Positions 1 through 9,056 of a stretch of DNA of 64,000 nt are shown one piece after another. Each line of letters starts with the position of its first letter. The stretch's first letter is position 1. The translations under genes were made by a program, and so were the position numbers. This stretch comes from Mycobacterium sp. 1100029.7 (GTDB lineage Bacteria; Actinomycetota; Actinomycetes; Mycobacteriales; Mycobacteriaceae), in contig NZ_LZSC01000038.1 in assembly GCF_001665235.1 (NCBI RefSeq), positions 62,001 to 126,000 on the forward strand, in the 5' to 3' direction. The notes beneath the pieces were generated by a model. The model was not told the origin of the DNA. It saw only the letters and a list, made by a program, of their open reading frames with translations, and did not search any database.

Positions 1-1
1 C

Positions 2-250
2 GAAGCGCTGGTGCGCAATTCGATCGCGGTCATCAACGCGGTGCGCCCGCGGACCGGCAAGGTCGACATGAACAAGGTGGTCGATCACTTCTCCCGGCGC
101 TGCCGCGCGGTGCGCTTGGTGCCCTACGACGCGCACCTCGACGAAGGTGCCGAGATCCATCTGGATCAGCTGCGGCGGGAAACTTCCGAAGCGCTCACCG
201 GTCTGGCTGCCGTTGTGGCACAAGGGTTTCCAGGAGACAGCTCGATTTAG
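2..250 (+). CDS. C-terminal part of a MinD/ParA-like ATPase (Rv0530-type), cut by window start
   Basis: The reading frame is open from the window edge to a stop at 250, so only about 82 C-terminal residues are present. The segment contains RNSIAVINAVRPRTGKVD followed by a Cys/Arg-containing stretch and VPYDAHLDEGAEI, which resembles the end of mycobacterial MinD/ParA-like P-loop proteins such as Rv0530. The nucleotide-binding motifs would lie upstream of the window. The family assignment comes mainly from synteny, because the next genes match Rv0530A, Rv0531 and Rv0533c in order. A GTG at 11 is internal and is not taken as a start. Confidence 0.6.
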   Translation, partial: EALVRNSIAVINAVRPRTGKVDMNKVVDHFSRRCRAVRLVPYDAHLDEGAEIHLDQLRRETSEALTGLAAVVAQGFPGDSSI

Positions 251-267
251 AGGTCGCGGTGGCGGCG

Positions 268-429
268 TCAGCGCGGGTCGGCGTCGCCTTTTCCCAACCG
301 GCGCATGAAGTCTGGGTCGTCGTCGGGTCCGATGACGCGGGTCTTCGGCCGGTGGGCCTGCGAACGTGCTGCGCGCCAGCCAATGTAGATCAGCGTCCCC
401 AGGACCAGGACAACCACCAGGTAGAGCAC
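268..429 (-). CDS. small single-pass membrane protein (Rv0530A-like)
   Basis: This 53-residue protein starts with VLYLVVVLVLGTLIYIGW, one hydrophobic helix, followed by a basic/acidic cytoplasmic-type tail (RPKTRVIGPDDDPDFMRRL). The GTG start at 429 is preceded by a near-perfect Shine-Dalgarno AAAGGAGG six bases upstream (plus-strand 436-443), which decides this start over the longer open frame reaching 528. It lies convergent to the MinD-like gene and divergent from the next one. H37Rv has a comparable small gene, Rv0530A, at this position. No enzymatic motif is visible; function unknown. Confidence 0.7.
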   Translation of the reverse strand: MLYLVVVLVLGTLIYIGWRAARSQAHRPKTRVIGPDDDPDFMRRLGKGDADPR

Positions 430-463
430 TCGACACCTCCTTTGAGCGAATATACTCGCGCCG

Positions 464-475
464 TAGGCTCGAGCT
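464..475 (+). promoter_or_regulatory. candidate leaderless -10 box for the DUF4229-type gene
   Basis: TAGGCT (464-469) fits the mycobacterial TANNNT -10 pattern and ends six bases before the GTG start at 476, the geometry of a leaderless transcript. A second candidate -10, TATACT, sits at 451-456. No convincing Shine-Dalgarno precedes the GTG, which favours the leaderless reading. Confidence 0.4.
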
Positions 476-862
476 GTGTCAGAAGGGCCGAGCGACAACA
501 GCACTGAGGACAACGCGACTGAGGACAACGCGGCGGACCGCGCCCGAGATCGCGTCGTGGTCGACGTGTTGCTCTACGCGGGGGCGCGACTGTTACTCGC
601 GGGGGTGCTCACCGCGGTCATCTATCTGGCCGCGCGGTTGATCGGGGTCACCCCGTTCCCGGTGGTGGTCGCGGCGTTGTTCGCATTGATCATCGCGATG
701 CCGTTGGGCATCTGGGTGTTCGCGCCGCTGCGTCGGCGCGCCACGGCGTCGTTGGCTGCCGCCGGTGACCGGCGTCGCGCCGAACGCGAGCAGCTGCAGG
801 CGCGGTTGCGCGGTGAGGCGGTGTCCGATGAGAAGCCGGCCGACGAACCCGACGAGAAGTAA
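476..862 (+). CDS. two-helix membrane protein (Rv0531-like, DUF4229-type)
   Basis: The 128-residue protein has an acidic, Asn/Asp-rich N-terminus, two hydrophobic segments at about residues 22-45 and 52-75 (LLYAGARLLLAGVLTAVIYL; FPVVVAALFALIIAMPLGIWVF) and a charged Arg/Glu-rich tail, possibly helical. This matches Rv0531 in size and place and the actinobacterial DUF4229 layout. It ends three bases from the stop of convergent fabH. In H37Rv the PE_PGRS6 gene (Rv0532) lies at this junction; here there is no room for it. Function unknown. Confidence 0.75.
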   Translation: MSEGPSDNSTEDNATEDNAADRARDRVVVDVLLYAGARLLLAGVLTAVIYLAARLIGVTPFPVVVAALFALIIAMPLGIWVFAPLRRRATASLAAAGDRRRAEREQLQARLRGEAVSDEKPADEPDEK

Positions 863-865
863 GGC

Positions 866-1873
866 TCAGCCGTTGGGCATCCGCACGACCTGTGCGGCAT
901 AGCTGAGTCCCGCGCCGTAGCCGATCAGCAGGGCCAGATCGCCCGGCTTGGACGCCCCGGTCGCCAGCAGTTCGGCCATCGCCAGCGGAATGGATGCCGC
1001 GGACGTGTTCCCGGTGTGCTCAATGTCATTGGCCACGACCGCGTCCGAGCGCAGGTCGAGATTCTTGGCCAGCACCTCGTTGATGCGCGCATTGGCCTGA
1101 TGCGGGATGAACACGTCGATCTGATCGGACCGGACGCCGGCGGCGTCCATCGCCTGACGCCCGACCTTGCCCATCTCGAATGCGGCCCAACGGAACACCG
1201 CGCTGCCTTCCAAACGCAGGAACGGGCGCGGTCCGGTCGGGTTCTCCGTGTAGGCGATCCAGTCGATGTCCTGGCGGATGGCCATGGCCTGTTCACCGTC
1301 GCTGCCCCACACGGTCGGCCCGATGCCCTGTTCGGGCGCCTCGCCGACCACCACCGCGGCGGCGCCGTCGGCGAAGATGAAGCAGTTGCTGCGGTCGAGC
1401 ATGTCCACGGTGGGGGACAGCTTCTCCGATCCGATCACCAGCATCTTGGCGACGCTGCCGCCGCGGATCATGTCGGCCGCCACGCCGACGGCGTAGCCGA
1501 AGCCGGCGCATCCGGCCGAGATGTCGAACGCGGGAACGCCGGTGGCGCCCAGCGCCGACGCGACCGCCGGCGCGCTGGCCGGTGTCTGCAGAAACTGGGT
1601 GCTGGTCGCGACGATCACGCCGTCGATGTCGCTTGCCTGCAGCGACGCCTTCGCGATCGCCTCCCGGCTGGCCTCGACCGACATGGACGTGACGGATTCG
1701 TCGCGGGCGGCGAATCGGCGCGTCTTGATGCCGGTGCGGGTGTAGATCCATTCGTCGGAGGAGTCGATGTTGCGGCACAGCTCGTCGTTGGTGACGACGC
1801 GCTCGGGGCGGTAGGCCCCGACGCTGAGAAGTCCGATGTTTCTGGGCCCATTGGTCGCGGCGATCTGCTGCAT
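866..1873 (-). CDS. fabH: 3-oxoacyl-ACP synthase III, FabH
   Basis: FabH condenses long acyl-CoA (from FAS-I) with malonyl-AcpM and so links FAS-I to the FAS-II mycolic acid pathway in the cytosol. The 335-residue length equals that of M. tuberculosis FabH. The catalytic triad is visible: Cys122 in [11 protein letters not shown], His258 in IPHQAN and Asn289 in HTGNTSAA. The GYGAGLSYA motif lies near the C-terminus. I chose the ATG at 1873 by matching family length; a GGAG lies four bases upstream. Much longer upstream open frame (to 3055) is out-of-frame shadow of menA. It is convergent with the Rv0531-like gene. Confidence 0.96.
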   Translation of the reverse strand: MQQIAATNGPRNIGLLSVGAYRPERVVTNDELCRNIDSSDEWIYTRTGIKTRRFAARDESVTSMSVEASREAIAKASLQASDIDGVIVATSTQFLQTPASAPAVASALGATGVPAFDISAGCAGFGYAVGVAADMIRGGSVAKMLVIGSEKLSPTVDMLDRSNCFIFADGAAAVVVGEAPEQGIGPTVWGSDGEQAMAIRQDIDWIAYTENPTGPRPFLRLEGSAVFRWAAFEMGKVGRQAMDAAGVRSDQIDVFIPHQANARINEVLAKNLDLRSDAVVANDIEHTGNTSAASIPLAMAELLATGASKPGDLALLIGYGAGLSYAAQVVRMPNG

Positions 1874-1937
1874 TGCGCTCCTCGCTCGGCTGGCGGTGTA
1901 AGGGCTGTCACGTCCGACGCTAACGCGTATGCCCACG

Positions 1938-2045
1938 TCGAGTGTGCGTTTACGGCTTCGAGTGTGCGCCCAGGGCGGCGACACGCTGGGTAAGCCCGCC
2001 ATAGCCGCACACGCAACGCCGTCAGCGCACGCTCGACGCCCTGGG
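1938..2045. repeat. GTGTGCG-type intergenic repeat upstream of fabH
   Basis: The fabH-menA gap carries two direct copies of TCGAGTGTGCG (1938-1948 and 1958-1968, period 20). It also has a one-mismatch inverted partner, CGCACGCTCGA (2026-2036), and an inverted pair CCCAGGGCG / CGCCCTGGG (1969-1977, 2037-2045). Similar GTGTGCG elements occur at 19780 and 34671. The element may fold in RNA and separate the menA and fabH transcripts; this is inference. Confidence 0.5.
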
Positions 2046-2049
2046 TGCG

Positions 2050-2922
2050 TCAGTGCGCGAGCGACAGGGCCGCGGCCACCGCGACCGCCCACACCAGCAT
2101 CGTCAGCCCGGTGTCCCGCAGCACCGGGATCAGTTCGGGGCCGCCGCGACCGGAACGCACCGGGCCGGCCGCGCGTAGCGCCAGCGGAGTCGCGATCAGG
2201 CCCGCCGCACACCACGGCGTCGCCCACATCAGGGCCAGCGTCAGCACGCCGGCGGTCGCCAGCAGTCCCTGGTAGAGCAGCCGGGTACCGGCGTCGCCCA
2301 GGCGCACCGCCAGCGTGATCTTGTTCGCCTGCGCGTCGGTCGGGATGTCCCGCAGATTGTTGGCGACCAGGACCGCCGACGACAGCGCGCCGGTGGCCAC
2401 GGCCAACTCCAGGCCGACCCAGTCCACCCGCAGCGCCTGGGTGTACTGCGTGCCCAGCACCGCCACCAGGCCGAAGAATACGAACACCGCGATCTCGCCG
2501 AAGCCCGCATAGCCATACGGCCGGGAACCGCCGGTGTACAGCCACGCCCCGGCAATGCATGCCACGCCGACCACGATCAGCCACGGCTCGGACACCACCG
2601 CCAGCGCCAGACCGGCCGCGGCGCCGATCGCCAGCGAGGTGACCGCGGCGGTCAGCACCGAGCGCGGCGTCGCCTGGCGCGAGCCCACCAGCCGTGCCGG
2701 TCCGGTCCGGACGTCGTCGGTGCCGCGGATGCCGTCGGAGTAGTCGTTGGCGTAGTTGACCCCGATGGTCAGCGCCAGCGCGACGACGAGTGCCAGCAGC
2801 GCCTTCCACCACACCGCGGAGTGCAGCCACGCGGCGGCGCCGGTGCCCGCGATCACGGGTGCGATCGCGTTGGGCAGCGTCCGCGGCCGGGCCCCTGAGA
2901 TCCACTGCGCAAAACTGGCCAC
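2050..2922 (-). CDS. menA: 1,4-dihydroxy-2-naphthoate prenyltransferase, MenA
   Basis: MenA attaches the polyprenyl chain to DHNA, giving demethylmenaquinone, in the plasma membrane. The 290-residue protein is polytopic, with about eight hydrophobic helices, and shows both UbiA-superfamily aspartate motifs. The first is NYANDYSDG at residues 56-64; the second is [14 protein letters not shown] in the middle of the protein. These bind Mg-diphosphate. Start is GTG at 2922, divergent from the MTA phosphorylase gene with a 96-bp gap. MenA follows Rv0534c in size and neighbourhood and acts before MenG and MenJ, both encoded in this window. Confidence 0.95.
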   Translation of the reverse strand: MASFAQWISGARPRTLPNAIAPVIAGTGAAAWLHSAVWWKALLALVVALALTIGVNYANDYSDGIRGTDDVRTGPARLVGSRQATPRSVLTAAVTSLAIGAAAGLALAVVSEPWLIVVGVACIAGAWLYTGGSRPYGYAGFGEIAVFVFFGLVAVLGTQYTQALRVDWVGLELAVATGALSSAVLVANNLRDIPTDAQANKITLAVRLGDAGTRLLYQGLLATAGVLTLALMWATPWCAAGLIATPLALRAAGPVRSGRGGPELIPVLRDTGLTMLVWAVAVAAALSLAH

Positions 2923-3018
2923 CAGGGCATCCTGCCCTATGCACCAGAATGGTCGGGTGCCCGCCGGTGACGATGCAGAGCGGAGCGGAGCGATGAGGAT
3001 GAAGAGGAAGCGGCGTCA

Positions 3019-3795
3019 ATGCTCGGAGTGATCGGCGGCAGCGGCTTCTACACATTCTTCGACTCCGACGTCCGCGACATCGCGGTGGACACTCCGTACG
3101 GCCCGCCGGCCGCGCCGATCACCGTCGGCGCCGTCGGTGAGCATGAGGTCGCGTTCCTGCCCCGCCACGGCGCCCAGCACGAGTACTCCGCGCACACGGT
3201 GCCCTACCGCGCAAACATGTGGGCGTTGCGCAAGCTCGGGGTGCGGCGGGTGTTCGCGCCCTGCGCGGTGGGCAGCCTCACGCCCGCGCACGGCCCCGGC
3301 GCCGTCGTGGTGCCCGACCAGCTGGTCGATCGCACCACCGGCCGCGCCGACACCTACTTCGACTCCGGCGCGATTCACGTCGACTTCGCCGACCCGTATT
3401 GCCCGACGTTGCGGGCGGCGGCCACCGGCCTGCCCGGCGTGGTCGACGGCGGCACCATGGTGGTGATCCAGGGGCCGAGATTTTCCACCCGCGCCGAAAG
3501 CCGGTGGTTCGCTGCGGCCGGCTTCACGCTGGTCAACATGACCGGCTACCCGGAGGCGGTACTCGCTCGAGAACTTGAATTATGCTATGCGGCAATCGCT
3601 TTGGTCACTGACCTGGATGCCGGCGTCAGCGCGGGTGAAGGTGTCAAGACGGTCGACGTGATGGTGGAGTTCGAGAAGAACATCGAGCCGTTCAAGAAAC
3701 GGGTGCGTGACGCGATCGGCCGGGTCGCGCTCGAGCGCGCCTGCCAGCACTGCCTGGCCCACACCGGTGTCACGCTGCCGATCGAGCTGCCATGA
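3019..3795 (+). CDS. pnp: 5'-methylthioadenosine/purine nucleoside phosphorylase (Rv0535-type)
   Basis: This enzyme cleaves 5'-methylthioadenosine with phosphate in methionine/purine salvage. The 258-residue sequence opens with [10 protein letters not shown], typical of MTA phosphorylases. It contains [26 protein letters not shown] (phosphate/ribose site region) and the late [19 protein letters not shown] motif with the purine-site region. The ATG at 3019 follows a purine-rich leader (GAAGAGGAAG). The gene overlaps galE3 by four bases (ATGA), so the two are co-translated. The symbol follows the H37Rv name and does not mean polynucleotide phosphorylase. Confidence 0.88.
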   Translation: MLGVIGGSGFYTFFDSDVRDIAVDTPYGPPAAPITVGAVGEHEVAFLPRHGAQHEYSAHTVPYRANMWALRKLGVRRVFAPCAVGSLTPAHGPGAVVVPDQLVDRTTGRADTYFDSGAIHVDFADPYCPTLRAAATGLPGVVDGGTMVVIQGPRFSTRAESRWFAAAGFTLVNMTGYPEAVLARELELCYAAIALVTDLDAGVSAGEGVKTVDVMVEFEKNIEPFKKRVRDAIGRVALERACQHCLAHTGVTLPIELP

Positions 3796-4820
3796 GGGTG
3801 CTGCTGACCGGTGCGGCCGGGTTCATCGGGTCGCGGATCGACGTGGCGCTGCGCGCGGCCGGCCATGACGTCGTCGGCGTGGACATGTTGTTGCCCGCCG
3901 CGCACGGCCCGGACTCGTTGCTGCCCAACGGTTGTCACCGGGTCGACGTCCGCGACGGCGAGGCGCTGGCGCCGCTGCTGGACGGAGTCGACCTGGTATG
4001 CCACCAGGCCGCGATGGTGGGCGCCGGCGTCGACGCGGCCGATGCCCCCGCCTACGGCGGCCACAACGACTACGGCACCACGGTGTTGCTGGCGCAGATG
4101 TTCGCCGCGGGAGTGCACCGCCTGGTGCTGGCGTCGTCGATGGTGGTCTACGGCCAGGGCCGGTATCACTGTCCCGCACACGGATTGGTCGAACCACTAC
4201 CGCGGCGGCGCGCCGACCTCGACGCCGGTGTCTTCGAGCACCGCTGCCCGTCCGGTGGCGAGGAGCTGGACTGGCGGCTGGTCGACGAGGACGCCGCGCT
4301 GCGGCCACGCAGCCTGTACGCGGCCAGCAAGACGGCCCAGGAGCATTACGCGTTGGCGTGGTCGGAGTCCACGGGCGGTTCGGTGGTGGCGCTGCGCTAC
4401 CACAACGTCTACGGGCCCGGCATGCCGCGCGACACCCCGTACTCCGGCGTGGCCGCGATATTCCGGTCGTCGCTGGAAAAGGGTGAGGCGCCAAGGGTTT
4501 TCGAGGACGGCGGCCAGATGCGGGATTTCGTGCACGTCGACGACGTGGCCGCGGCCAACCTCGCGGCCACCGCGGCGTCCGACGGCTTCACCGCGGTCAA
4601 TGTCTGTTCGGGACAACCAATTTCGATCCTGGAGGTAGCCACCGCGTTGTGCGAGGCCCGCAACGAGGCGCTGTCGCCGGTGATCACCGGCCAATACCGC
4701 AGCGGGGACGTGCGCCACATCGTCGCCGACCCCGCCCGCGCCGCCGAGACGCTGGGTTTCCGTGCGGCGATCGACCCGCGCGACGGGCTGCGCGAATTCG
4801 CGTTCGCGCCGCTGCGCTGA
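3792..4820 (+). CDS. galE3: NAD-dependent sugar epimerase/dehydratase, GalE3-type
   Basis: The 342-residue extended SDR has the NAD-binding glycine motif TGAAGFIG at residues 6-13 and the catalytic Tyr176-x3-Lys180 in SLYAASK. An insertion of roughly 45 residues (about 125-170, Cys/Arg/Glu-rich) precedes the YxxxK motif, and the substrate region HNVYGPGMPRDTPYSG follows. It resembles Rv0536 (GalE3), called a UDP-glucose 4-epimerase. However, the insertion and divergent substrate region leave the actual sugar nucleotide open. It overlaps the upstream phosphorylase gene by four bases. Confidence 0.82.
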   Translation: MRVLLTGAAGFIGSRIDVALRAAGHDVVGVDMLLPAAHGPDSLLPNGCHRVDVRDGEALAPLLDGVDLVCHQAAMVGAGVDAADAPAYGGHNDYGTTVLLAQMFAAGVHRLVLASSMVVYGQGRYHCPAHGLVEPLPRRRADLDAGVFEHRCPSGGEELDWRLVDEDAALRPRSLYAASKTAQEHYALAWSESTGGSVVALRYHNVYGPGMPRDTPYSGVAAIFRSSLEKGEAPRVFEDGGQMRDFVHVDDVAAANLAATAASDGFTAVNVCSGQPISILEVATALCEARNEALSPVITGQYRSGDVRHIVADPARAAETLGFRAAIDPRDGLREFAFAPLR

Positions 4821-4826
4821 CGCCGG

Positions 4827-6410
4827 CTACGACGGGTCGTGCGGCGGCCGGTAGATCTGAGGCTTGGAGACCGGAATCTGACCCGTGGCGGAGTCGTCGC
4901 CGCGGAAAATGCGCGGCGAGCCGGTCAGTTGCGGTATTGCCGTGGTGGGGGATTCGCCCGTCTCGAATCGGGTCGTCGGTGCTTCGGCGTTCTGCGCGAC
5001 GGCACGCTTGCGCGCGGCGCGGCGGCGCAGCCGCAGCCGGGTGAAGTGTCCGGTGATGATCGCGGCCACCAGGATGCCCAATGCCAGCACCGACAGCGTC
5101 ACGTCGAAGGTGCTGGTGATCTGCTGCGCGAGATCGTTGCCGTAGACCGGGTTTTGCACGGCATTGGGTGCTTCGGCGAACCGCGGCGCCAGCACCACGC
5201 CCACGATGACCCGCGAAATGCTCAGCGTGGCAACCAAACCGCACAGCGATGTGATCACTCTGGCCGACGCCGAGCCGTCGCGCAGTTTGCTGCGCAGCCA
5301 GATCGCCAGGCCCGCGGTGACCACGTCGAAGATGGCCAGCACCACGGTGTCGTAGCGCGAATACGGGTAGTTCAGGCTCGCCGCGACGGCGAGGTCGGTG
5401 ATCCGCATGGCCAGCGAGCCCAGGCACCAGACGGCGATGAGCAGCAACCCGGTCCGGGCGGCCGCTCGCCACGCGCTCTCCTCCGAGGACACCGTGGCGG
5501 CACGGCCGAACACCGTGCGCGGCACGAAGATCGCCGCGGCCGCGGCCCACGCCAGATAGCCCTCGAACCCGACGCCCGCGGTGGACGTGTTCTGGGCGAT
5601 GCCGTGAAACGCGTCGATGTCGCGCCCGACCGGCAGCAGCCAGACGATGGTCCCGGCGATCACCGCCGAAGCGCCCAGCGCGATCGTCGCCAACCGCGAA
5701 GCCCGGGTGCCGCGAAGCAGCCACCGCGACGCGACCAGCACGGCGATCAACGCCACCAGCCCGTACACCACCGCCGTGGCGATCACTGCGATGTTCTGCT
5801 TACCGAAATCGCCCGAGTCGCCCAGCGCGTACTTGATCCGCCAGTAAAGCAGGAAGCCGAAGCTCAGCGTCGCGGCCAGCATCGCGACGTAGCCGATGAT
5901 CCGGGCCGACCGGTGTCGCCCATCGGGAGCGTCGTCGTCGGCGACTGCGTGGCCGCTCACCGACTGTGCGCTCAGCAGCGCCCCGGCGACCCCCGCCCAA
6001 GCTCCCGGCCCGACGCCGCCGGGCACGGTCACGGTCCCGCCGAATCGGACCGTCTCGAACACGTCGAACCCGACGAAGGCCAGCACCAGCAGCAAATAGG
6101 GAACGTTGAGTGCGACCCGCAGGCCGCGGACCGTCGAACCGGAGCCGGGCAAAGCGAGCGCGACCAGCGACAGCACCGTCACGACGACGACCGCGAGGAA
6201 CAGTTCGGTGCGGCTGCCGGGAATGCCGATGCCGAAATACAGATTCCACGGCAGCAGCGCGGCAACGACGAGCAGAACCGCGGCGCTCAGGTCGGCCACG
6301 CGATTGCGCGTCCCGGGCGGCGTCGCCGGGGCCTGCGGGCCGGAAGCGGTCGGGTGCGCCGGCACACCCCTGATGGGGCCGGTCGGCGGCTCGTCGCTGC
6401 TCTGGCTCAC
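4827..6410 (-). CDS. large polytopic membrane protein (Rv0537c-like)
   Basis: The 527-residue protein starts with a Pro/Thr-rich cytoplasmic segment (residues 1-38). About ten to twelve hydrophobic helices follow, then a charged C-terminal tail of about 80 residues with Arg/Lys and Pro (LRLRRRAARKRAVAQ onward). No catalytic motif is recognisable. Size, strand and place match Rv0537c, an integral membrane protein of unknown function. Start is GTG at 6410, divergent from the Rv0538-like gene across a 222-bp gap. It converges with galE3, leaving six bases between stops. Confidence 0.75.
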   Translation of the reverse strand: MSQSSDEPPTGPIRGVPAHPTASGPQAPATPPGTRNRVADLSAAVLLVVAALLPWNLYFGIGIPGSRTELFLAVVVVTVLSLVALALPGSGSTVRGLRVALNVPYLLLVLAFVGFDVFETVRFGGTVTVPGGVGPGAWAGVAGALLSAQSVSGHAVADDDAPDGRHRSARIIGYVAMLAATLSFGFLLYWRIKYALGDSGDFGKQNIAVIATAVVYGLVALIAVLVASRWLLRGTRASRLATIALGASAVIAGTIVWLLPVGRDIDAFHGIAQNTSTAGVGFEGYLAWAAAAAIFVPRTVFGRAATVSSEESAWRAAARTGLLLIAVWCLGSLAMRITDLAVAASLNYPYSRYDTVVLAIFDVVTAGLAIWLRSKLRDGSASARVITSLCGLVATLSISRVIVGVVLAPRFAEAPNAVQNPVYGNDLAQQITSTFDVTLSVLALGILVAAIITGHFTRLRLRRRAARKRAVAQNAEAPTTRFETGESPTTAIPQLTGSPRIFRGDDSATGQIPVSKPQIYRPPHDPS

Positions 6411-6632
6411 GGTTCCCCCCGGGTATCGAGGACGGTCATTTCGCTTCTGTGGTCAGGGAACCCCCTGCCGCGGCGACTTCGTTGGCTACTTGGAAACATA
6501 ATCTCCGTTCGGGCGACGTGGGAGTGGCGAAGAACGGAAGTCGTCCGAATGATGGTTACTGCCGACGGTACCGAAGTGTAATGATGCCGGGACATGCTGG
6601 TTCTGGGGTGGCCAGCTGAAGGAGAGCAGGGA

Positions 6633-8384
6633 ATGGACGTCGTTTTGGGGGTCGCTGTCACCGGCCCCGTTGCTCGCTTGGCGCTCGTCGGAGCGGGCGC
6701 GGGCGCTAATGACGTGATCGACCAATCCGTCGTCGACCTGGCTAACAACCCCGTCGAGGCGCTCACCCAGACCGTCGTGGGCACCAATCAGCTCTTGGCG
6801 AACGAGAACCATCGGCTGGTCGGCACCCGCGTCTGCTGGACGGATCACCCGGCCGCCGACCAGCTACGGCAGGCGCTGGAAGATTCCGGCGTCCACAACG
6901 TCGCGGTGCTGTCGCAGTCGCAGGCGGTGACGGCGCTGATGCGCGCGGCGGGACGATCCGGCGGCGTGCTGGTGGTCGACGACAACACGGCGACACTGTC
7001 GGTGGTGGGCGCGGACGGCGCCGACCCGGACGCGCCGCCCACGATGCTGGCCCAGCAGCCGCTGGGCACCGATGCCACCGGCGCGTTGGACACGATGATG
7101 GCCCAGCTCGGCGAGCATCCGGGCGCCCCGAACGACGTGTATCTGGTGGGCTCCTCGTCGGATCTCGCCGGGGTGGCCGACCAGCTGTCCGACGCGACGA
7201 TGCGGGTGCAGATTCCCGAGGACCCCACCTTCGCGCTGGCTCGCGGCGCCGCGATCGCCGCCGCGCCGGTGGTCGGCGATGCGACCGCGATGGCGCCCGC
7301 TCTCGGGCCGACCGGCGATGCGACCGCCATGGCCCCGGCCGTCGGGTTGACCGGTGACGAGACCGCGATTGTCCCGGCCGGGTTCGCCGATCCCCCTCCG
7401 GCCGACGAGCAGCTGGCCTACTCGATGGCCGATGACGACGACGCCGATCTGCTGCCCGGCGAGGTCGATGCGTTCGACGATTTCTACGACGACGATCCCG
7501 ACGCCGAGACCGGGCCGCTGAAACTCAGCCGGCGATCCTTGCTGGTGGGCAATGCCGTGGTGGCGTTCGCGGTCGTCGGCATCGCGTCGCTGGCCGTCGC
7601 GGTAGTGGTTGCCGTGCGGCCGACCGCGGCGCAGGAGCCGGTGGTGGGACACCAGAACGCCGCCCCGGGCAAGTTCATGCCGTTGCTGCCGACCCAGCAG
7701 CAGGCGCCGGTGCCGTTACCGCCGCCCGAAGCGCCCAACGCGGGTTACCAGGGCGGCACCATCCCGGCCCCGGCCGTAGTGCCCGCACCCGCACCGGCGG
7801 CGCCGGTCGCTCCCGTTCCGGCGGCCCCGGTCGCGCCGGTCCCCGGCCTGATGCCCGACCCGAATGGTCCGATCCCGATGCCGGTGCCGATCATCGTTCC
7901 GTATCCGGGCTGGCGGCCGCAGCCTCCGCCGTACTACCCGCCGTACTACCCCCCGTACACGCCGCCGACGAGGCCCACCACGCCGACGGCGCCCACCACA
8001 CCGACGACGCCCACCACGCCGACGACGCCCACCGCGCCGACGACTACCCCCTACACGCCTCCGACGACACCGACGACCACCCCGTACACGCCTCCGACGA
8101 CACCGACGACGACGCCGTACACGCCGATCACGCCGTCGACGACGGTCGCCCCGACCACGACGCAGCACGTGCCGGTCACGCCGACGACGGTCGCGCCCAC
8201 GACGGTGGCCCCGACGACGGTGGCGCCGACCAAGCAGCCCACGCAGCAGCCCACCCAGCAGCCGACACAGCAGACGCTGGCGCCCCGGCCGCAGACGCAG
8301 CAGCCGACCGTGGCCCCCAAGCCCGTCATCCCGAAGCCGCCGTCGGGCGGGGGCGGCGGCGGGCACTCGTCGTCCGGGTTCTGA
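6633..8384 (+). CDS. membrane-anchored protein with Pro/Thr-rich extracellular tail (Rv0538-like)
   Basis: I start at ATG 6633 (583 residues) because AAGGAG lies eight bases upstream; an ATG at 6594 in frame lacks this. The N-terminal domain (about 1-210, MDVVLGVAVTGPVARLALVG) looks like the actin-like-fold domain of mycobacterial DUF7159-type proteins. An acidic Asp-rich linker (about 255-290), one transmembrane helix (about 305-330) and a long Pro/Thr/Ala/Gln-rich tail follow. The tail is probably extracytoplasmic and could span or bind the cell wall, perhaps glycosylated. It corresponds to Rv0538 by position. No enzymatic role is evident. Confidence 0.8.
   Translation: MDVVLGVAVTGPVARLALVGAGAGANDVIDQSVVDLANNPVEALTQTVVGTNQLLANENHRLVGTRVCWTDHPAADQLRQALEDSGVHNVAVLSQSQAVTALMRAAGRSGGVLVVDDNTATLSVVGADGADPDAPPTMLAQQPLGTDATGALDTMMAQLGEHPGAPNDVYLVGSSSDLAGVADQLSDATMRVQIPEDPTFALARGAAIAAAPVVGDATAMAPALGPTGDATAMAPAVGLTGDETAIVPAGFADPPPADEQLAYSMADDDDADLLPGEVDAFDDFYDDDPDAETGPLKLSRRSLLVGNAVVAFAVVGIASLAVAVVVAVRPTAAQEPVVGHQNAAPGKFMPLLPTQQQAPVPLPPPEAPNAGYQGGTIPAPAVVPAPAPAAPVAPVPAAPVAPVPGLMPDPNGPIPMPVPIIVPYPGWRPQPPPYYPPYYPPYTPPTRPTTPTAPTTPTTPTTPTTPTAPTTTPYTPPTTPTTTPYTPPTTPTTTPYTPITPSTTVAPTTTQHVPVTPTTVAPTTVAPTTVAPTKQPTQQPTQQPTQQTLAPRPQTQQPTVAPKPVIPKPPSGGGGGGHSSSGF
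8043..8141 (+). repeat. 33-bp in-frame tandem repeat in the Pro/Thr tail
   Basis: Three in-frame copies of a 33-bp unit encode TTPYTPPTTPT (8043-8075, 8076-8108, and a degenerate copy 8109-8141). Downstream, a 15-bp TTVAP-type unit repeats about three times near 8187-8235, followed by Gln-Pro-Thr repeats. The copy number is likely to vary between strains by slippage. Confidence 0.75.
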
Positions 8385-8399
8385 TCGCTGGTCGCAGGT

Positions 8400-9056
8400 A
8401 TGCCCGCTGAAACGGTCACGGTGGTGCTGCCGTGCCTGAACGAGGAAGAGTCGCTGCCGGCGGTGCTGGCGGCCATTCCCGCCGGATACCGGGCGCTGGT
8501 CGTCGACAACAACAGCACCGATGACACCGCGGCAGTCGCCGCCCGGCACGGCGCTTCGGTGGTTGCAGAATCGCGGCCGGGATACGGCGCGGCGGTGCAC
8601 GCGGGCGTGGTCGCGGCGACGACGCCGATCGTGGCGGTGATCGACGCCGACGGCTCGATGGATCCCGGTGAGCTGCCGCGGCTGGTCGCCGCGCTCGAGC
8701 AGGGCGCGGACCTGGCGATCGGCCGGCGCCGGCCCGTCGCCGGTCTGCACTGGCCGTGGGTCGCCCGGGTGGGCACCGTCGTGATGAGCTGGCGGCTGCG
8801 CACCCGTCACGGCCTGCCGGTGCACGACATCGCGCCGATGCGGGTCGCGCGCCGGGACGCGCTGCTGGGTCTCGGGGTCGTCGACAGGCGGTCGGGGTAT
8901 CCGCTGGAACTGCTGGTGCGGGCCGCGGCCGCCGGTTGGCGGGTGGTCGAATTCGACGTCAGCTACGGGCCGCGGACCGGCGGCAAATCGAAGGTCAGCG
9001 GTTCGCTGCGCGGCAGTATCACCGCGATCCTGGACTTCTGGAAGGTCATCTCGTGA
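8400..9056 (+). CDS. family 2 glycosyltransferase, dolichyl-phosphate-sugar synthase-like (Rv0539)
   Basis: The 218-residue protein shows the GT-A signature: VVLPCLNEEESL at the N-terminus, then VVDNNSTDDTAAVA, and a DADGSMDP metal/nucleotide motif at about residue 81. This is the layout of polyprenyl-phosphate mannose/glucose synthases without the C-terminal membrane domain. A likely reaction is transfer of a sugar from NDP-sugar to a polyprenyl phosphate at the inner membrane face. It overlaps the next gene by four bases (GTGA), and the pair matches Rv0539-Rv0540. The sugar donor cannot be told from sequence. Confidence 0.82.
   Translation: MPAETVTVVLPCLNEEESLPAVLAAIPAGYRALVVDNNSTDDTAAVAARHGASVVAESRPGYGAAVHAGVVAATTPIVAVIDADGSMDPGELPRLVAALEQGADLAIGRRRPVAGLHWPWVARVGTVVMSWRLRTRHGLPVHDIAPMRVARRDALLGLGVVDRRSGYPLELLVRAAAAGWRVVEFDVSYGPRTGGKSKVSGSLRGSITAILDFWKVIS

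Noticed and set aside
866..3055. 729-residue open frame spanning fabH and beyond
   Set aside because: Only the last 335 residues are FabH; the upstream part is an Arg/Gly-rich shadow of menA with no family pattern.
4839..6581. 580-residue plus-strand frame
   Set aside because: Antisense to the Rv0537c-like membrane gene; composition (Arg/Gln/Asp/His rich) is that of a shadow frame.
8043..8290. CRISPR or regulatory repeat
   Set aside because: Repeats are in frame and encode Pro/Thr units within one CDS.
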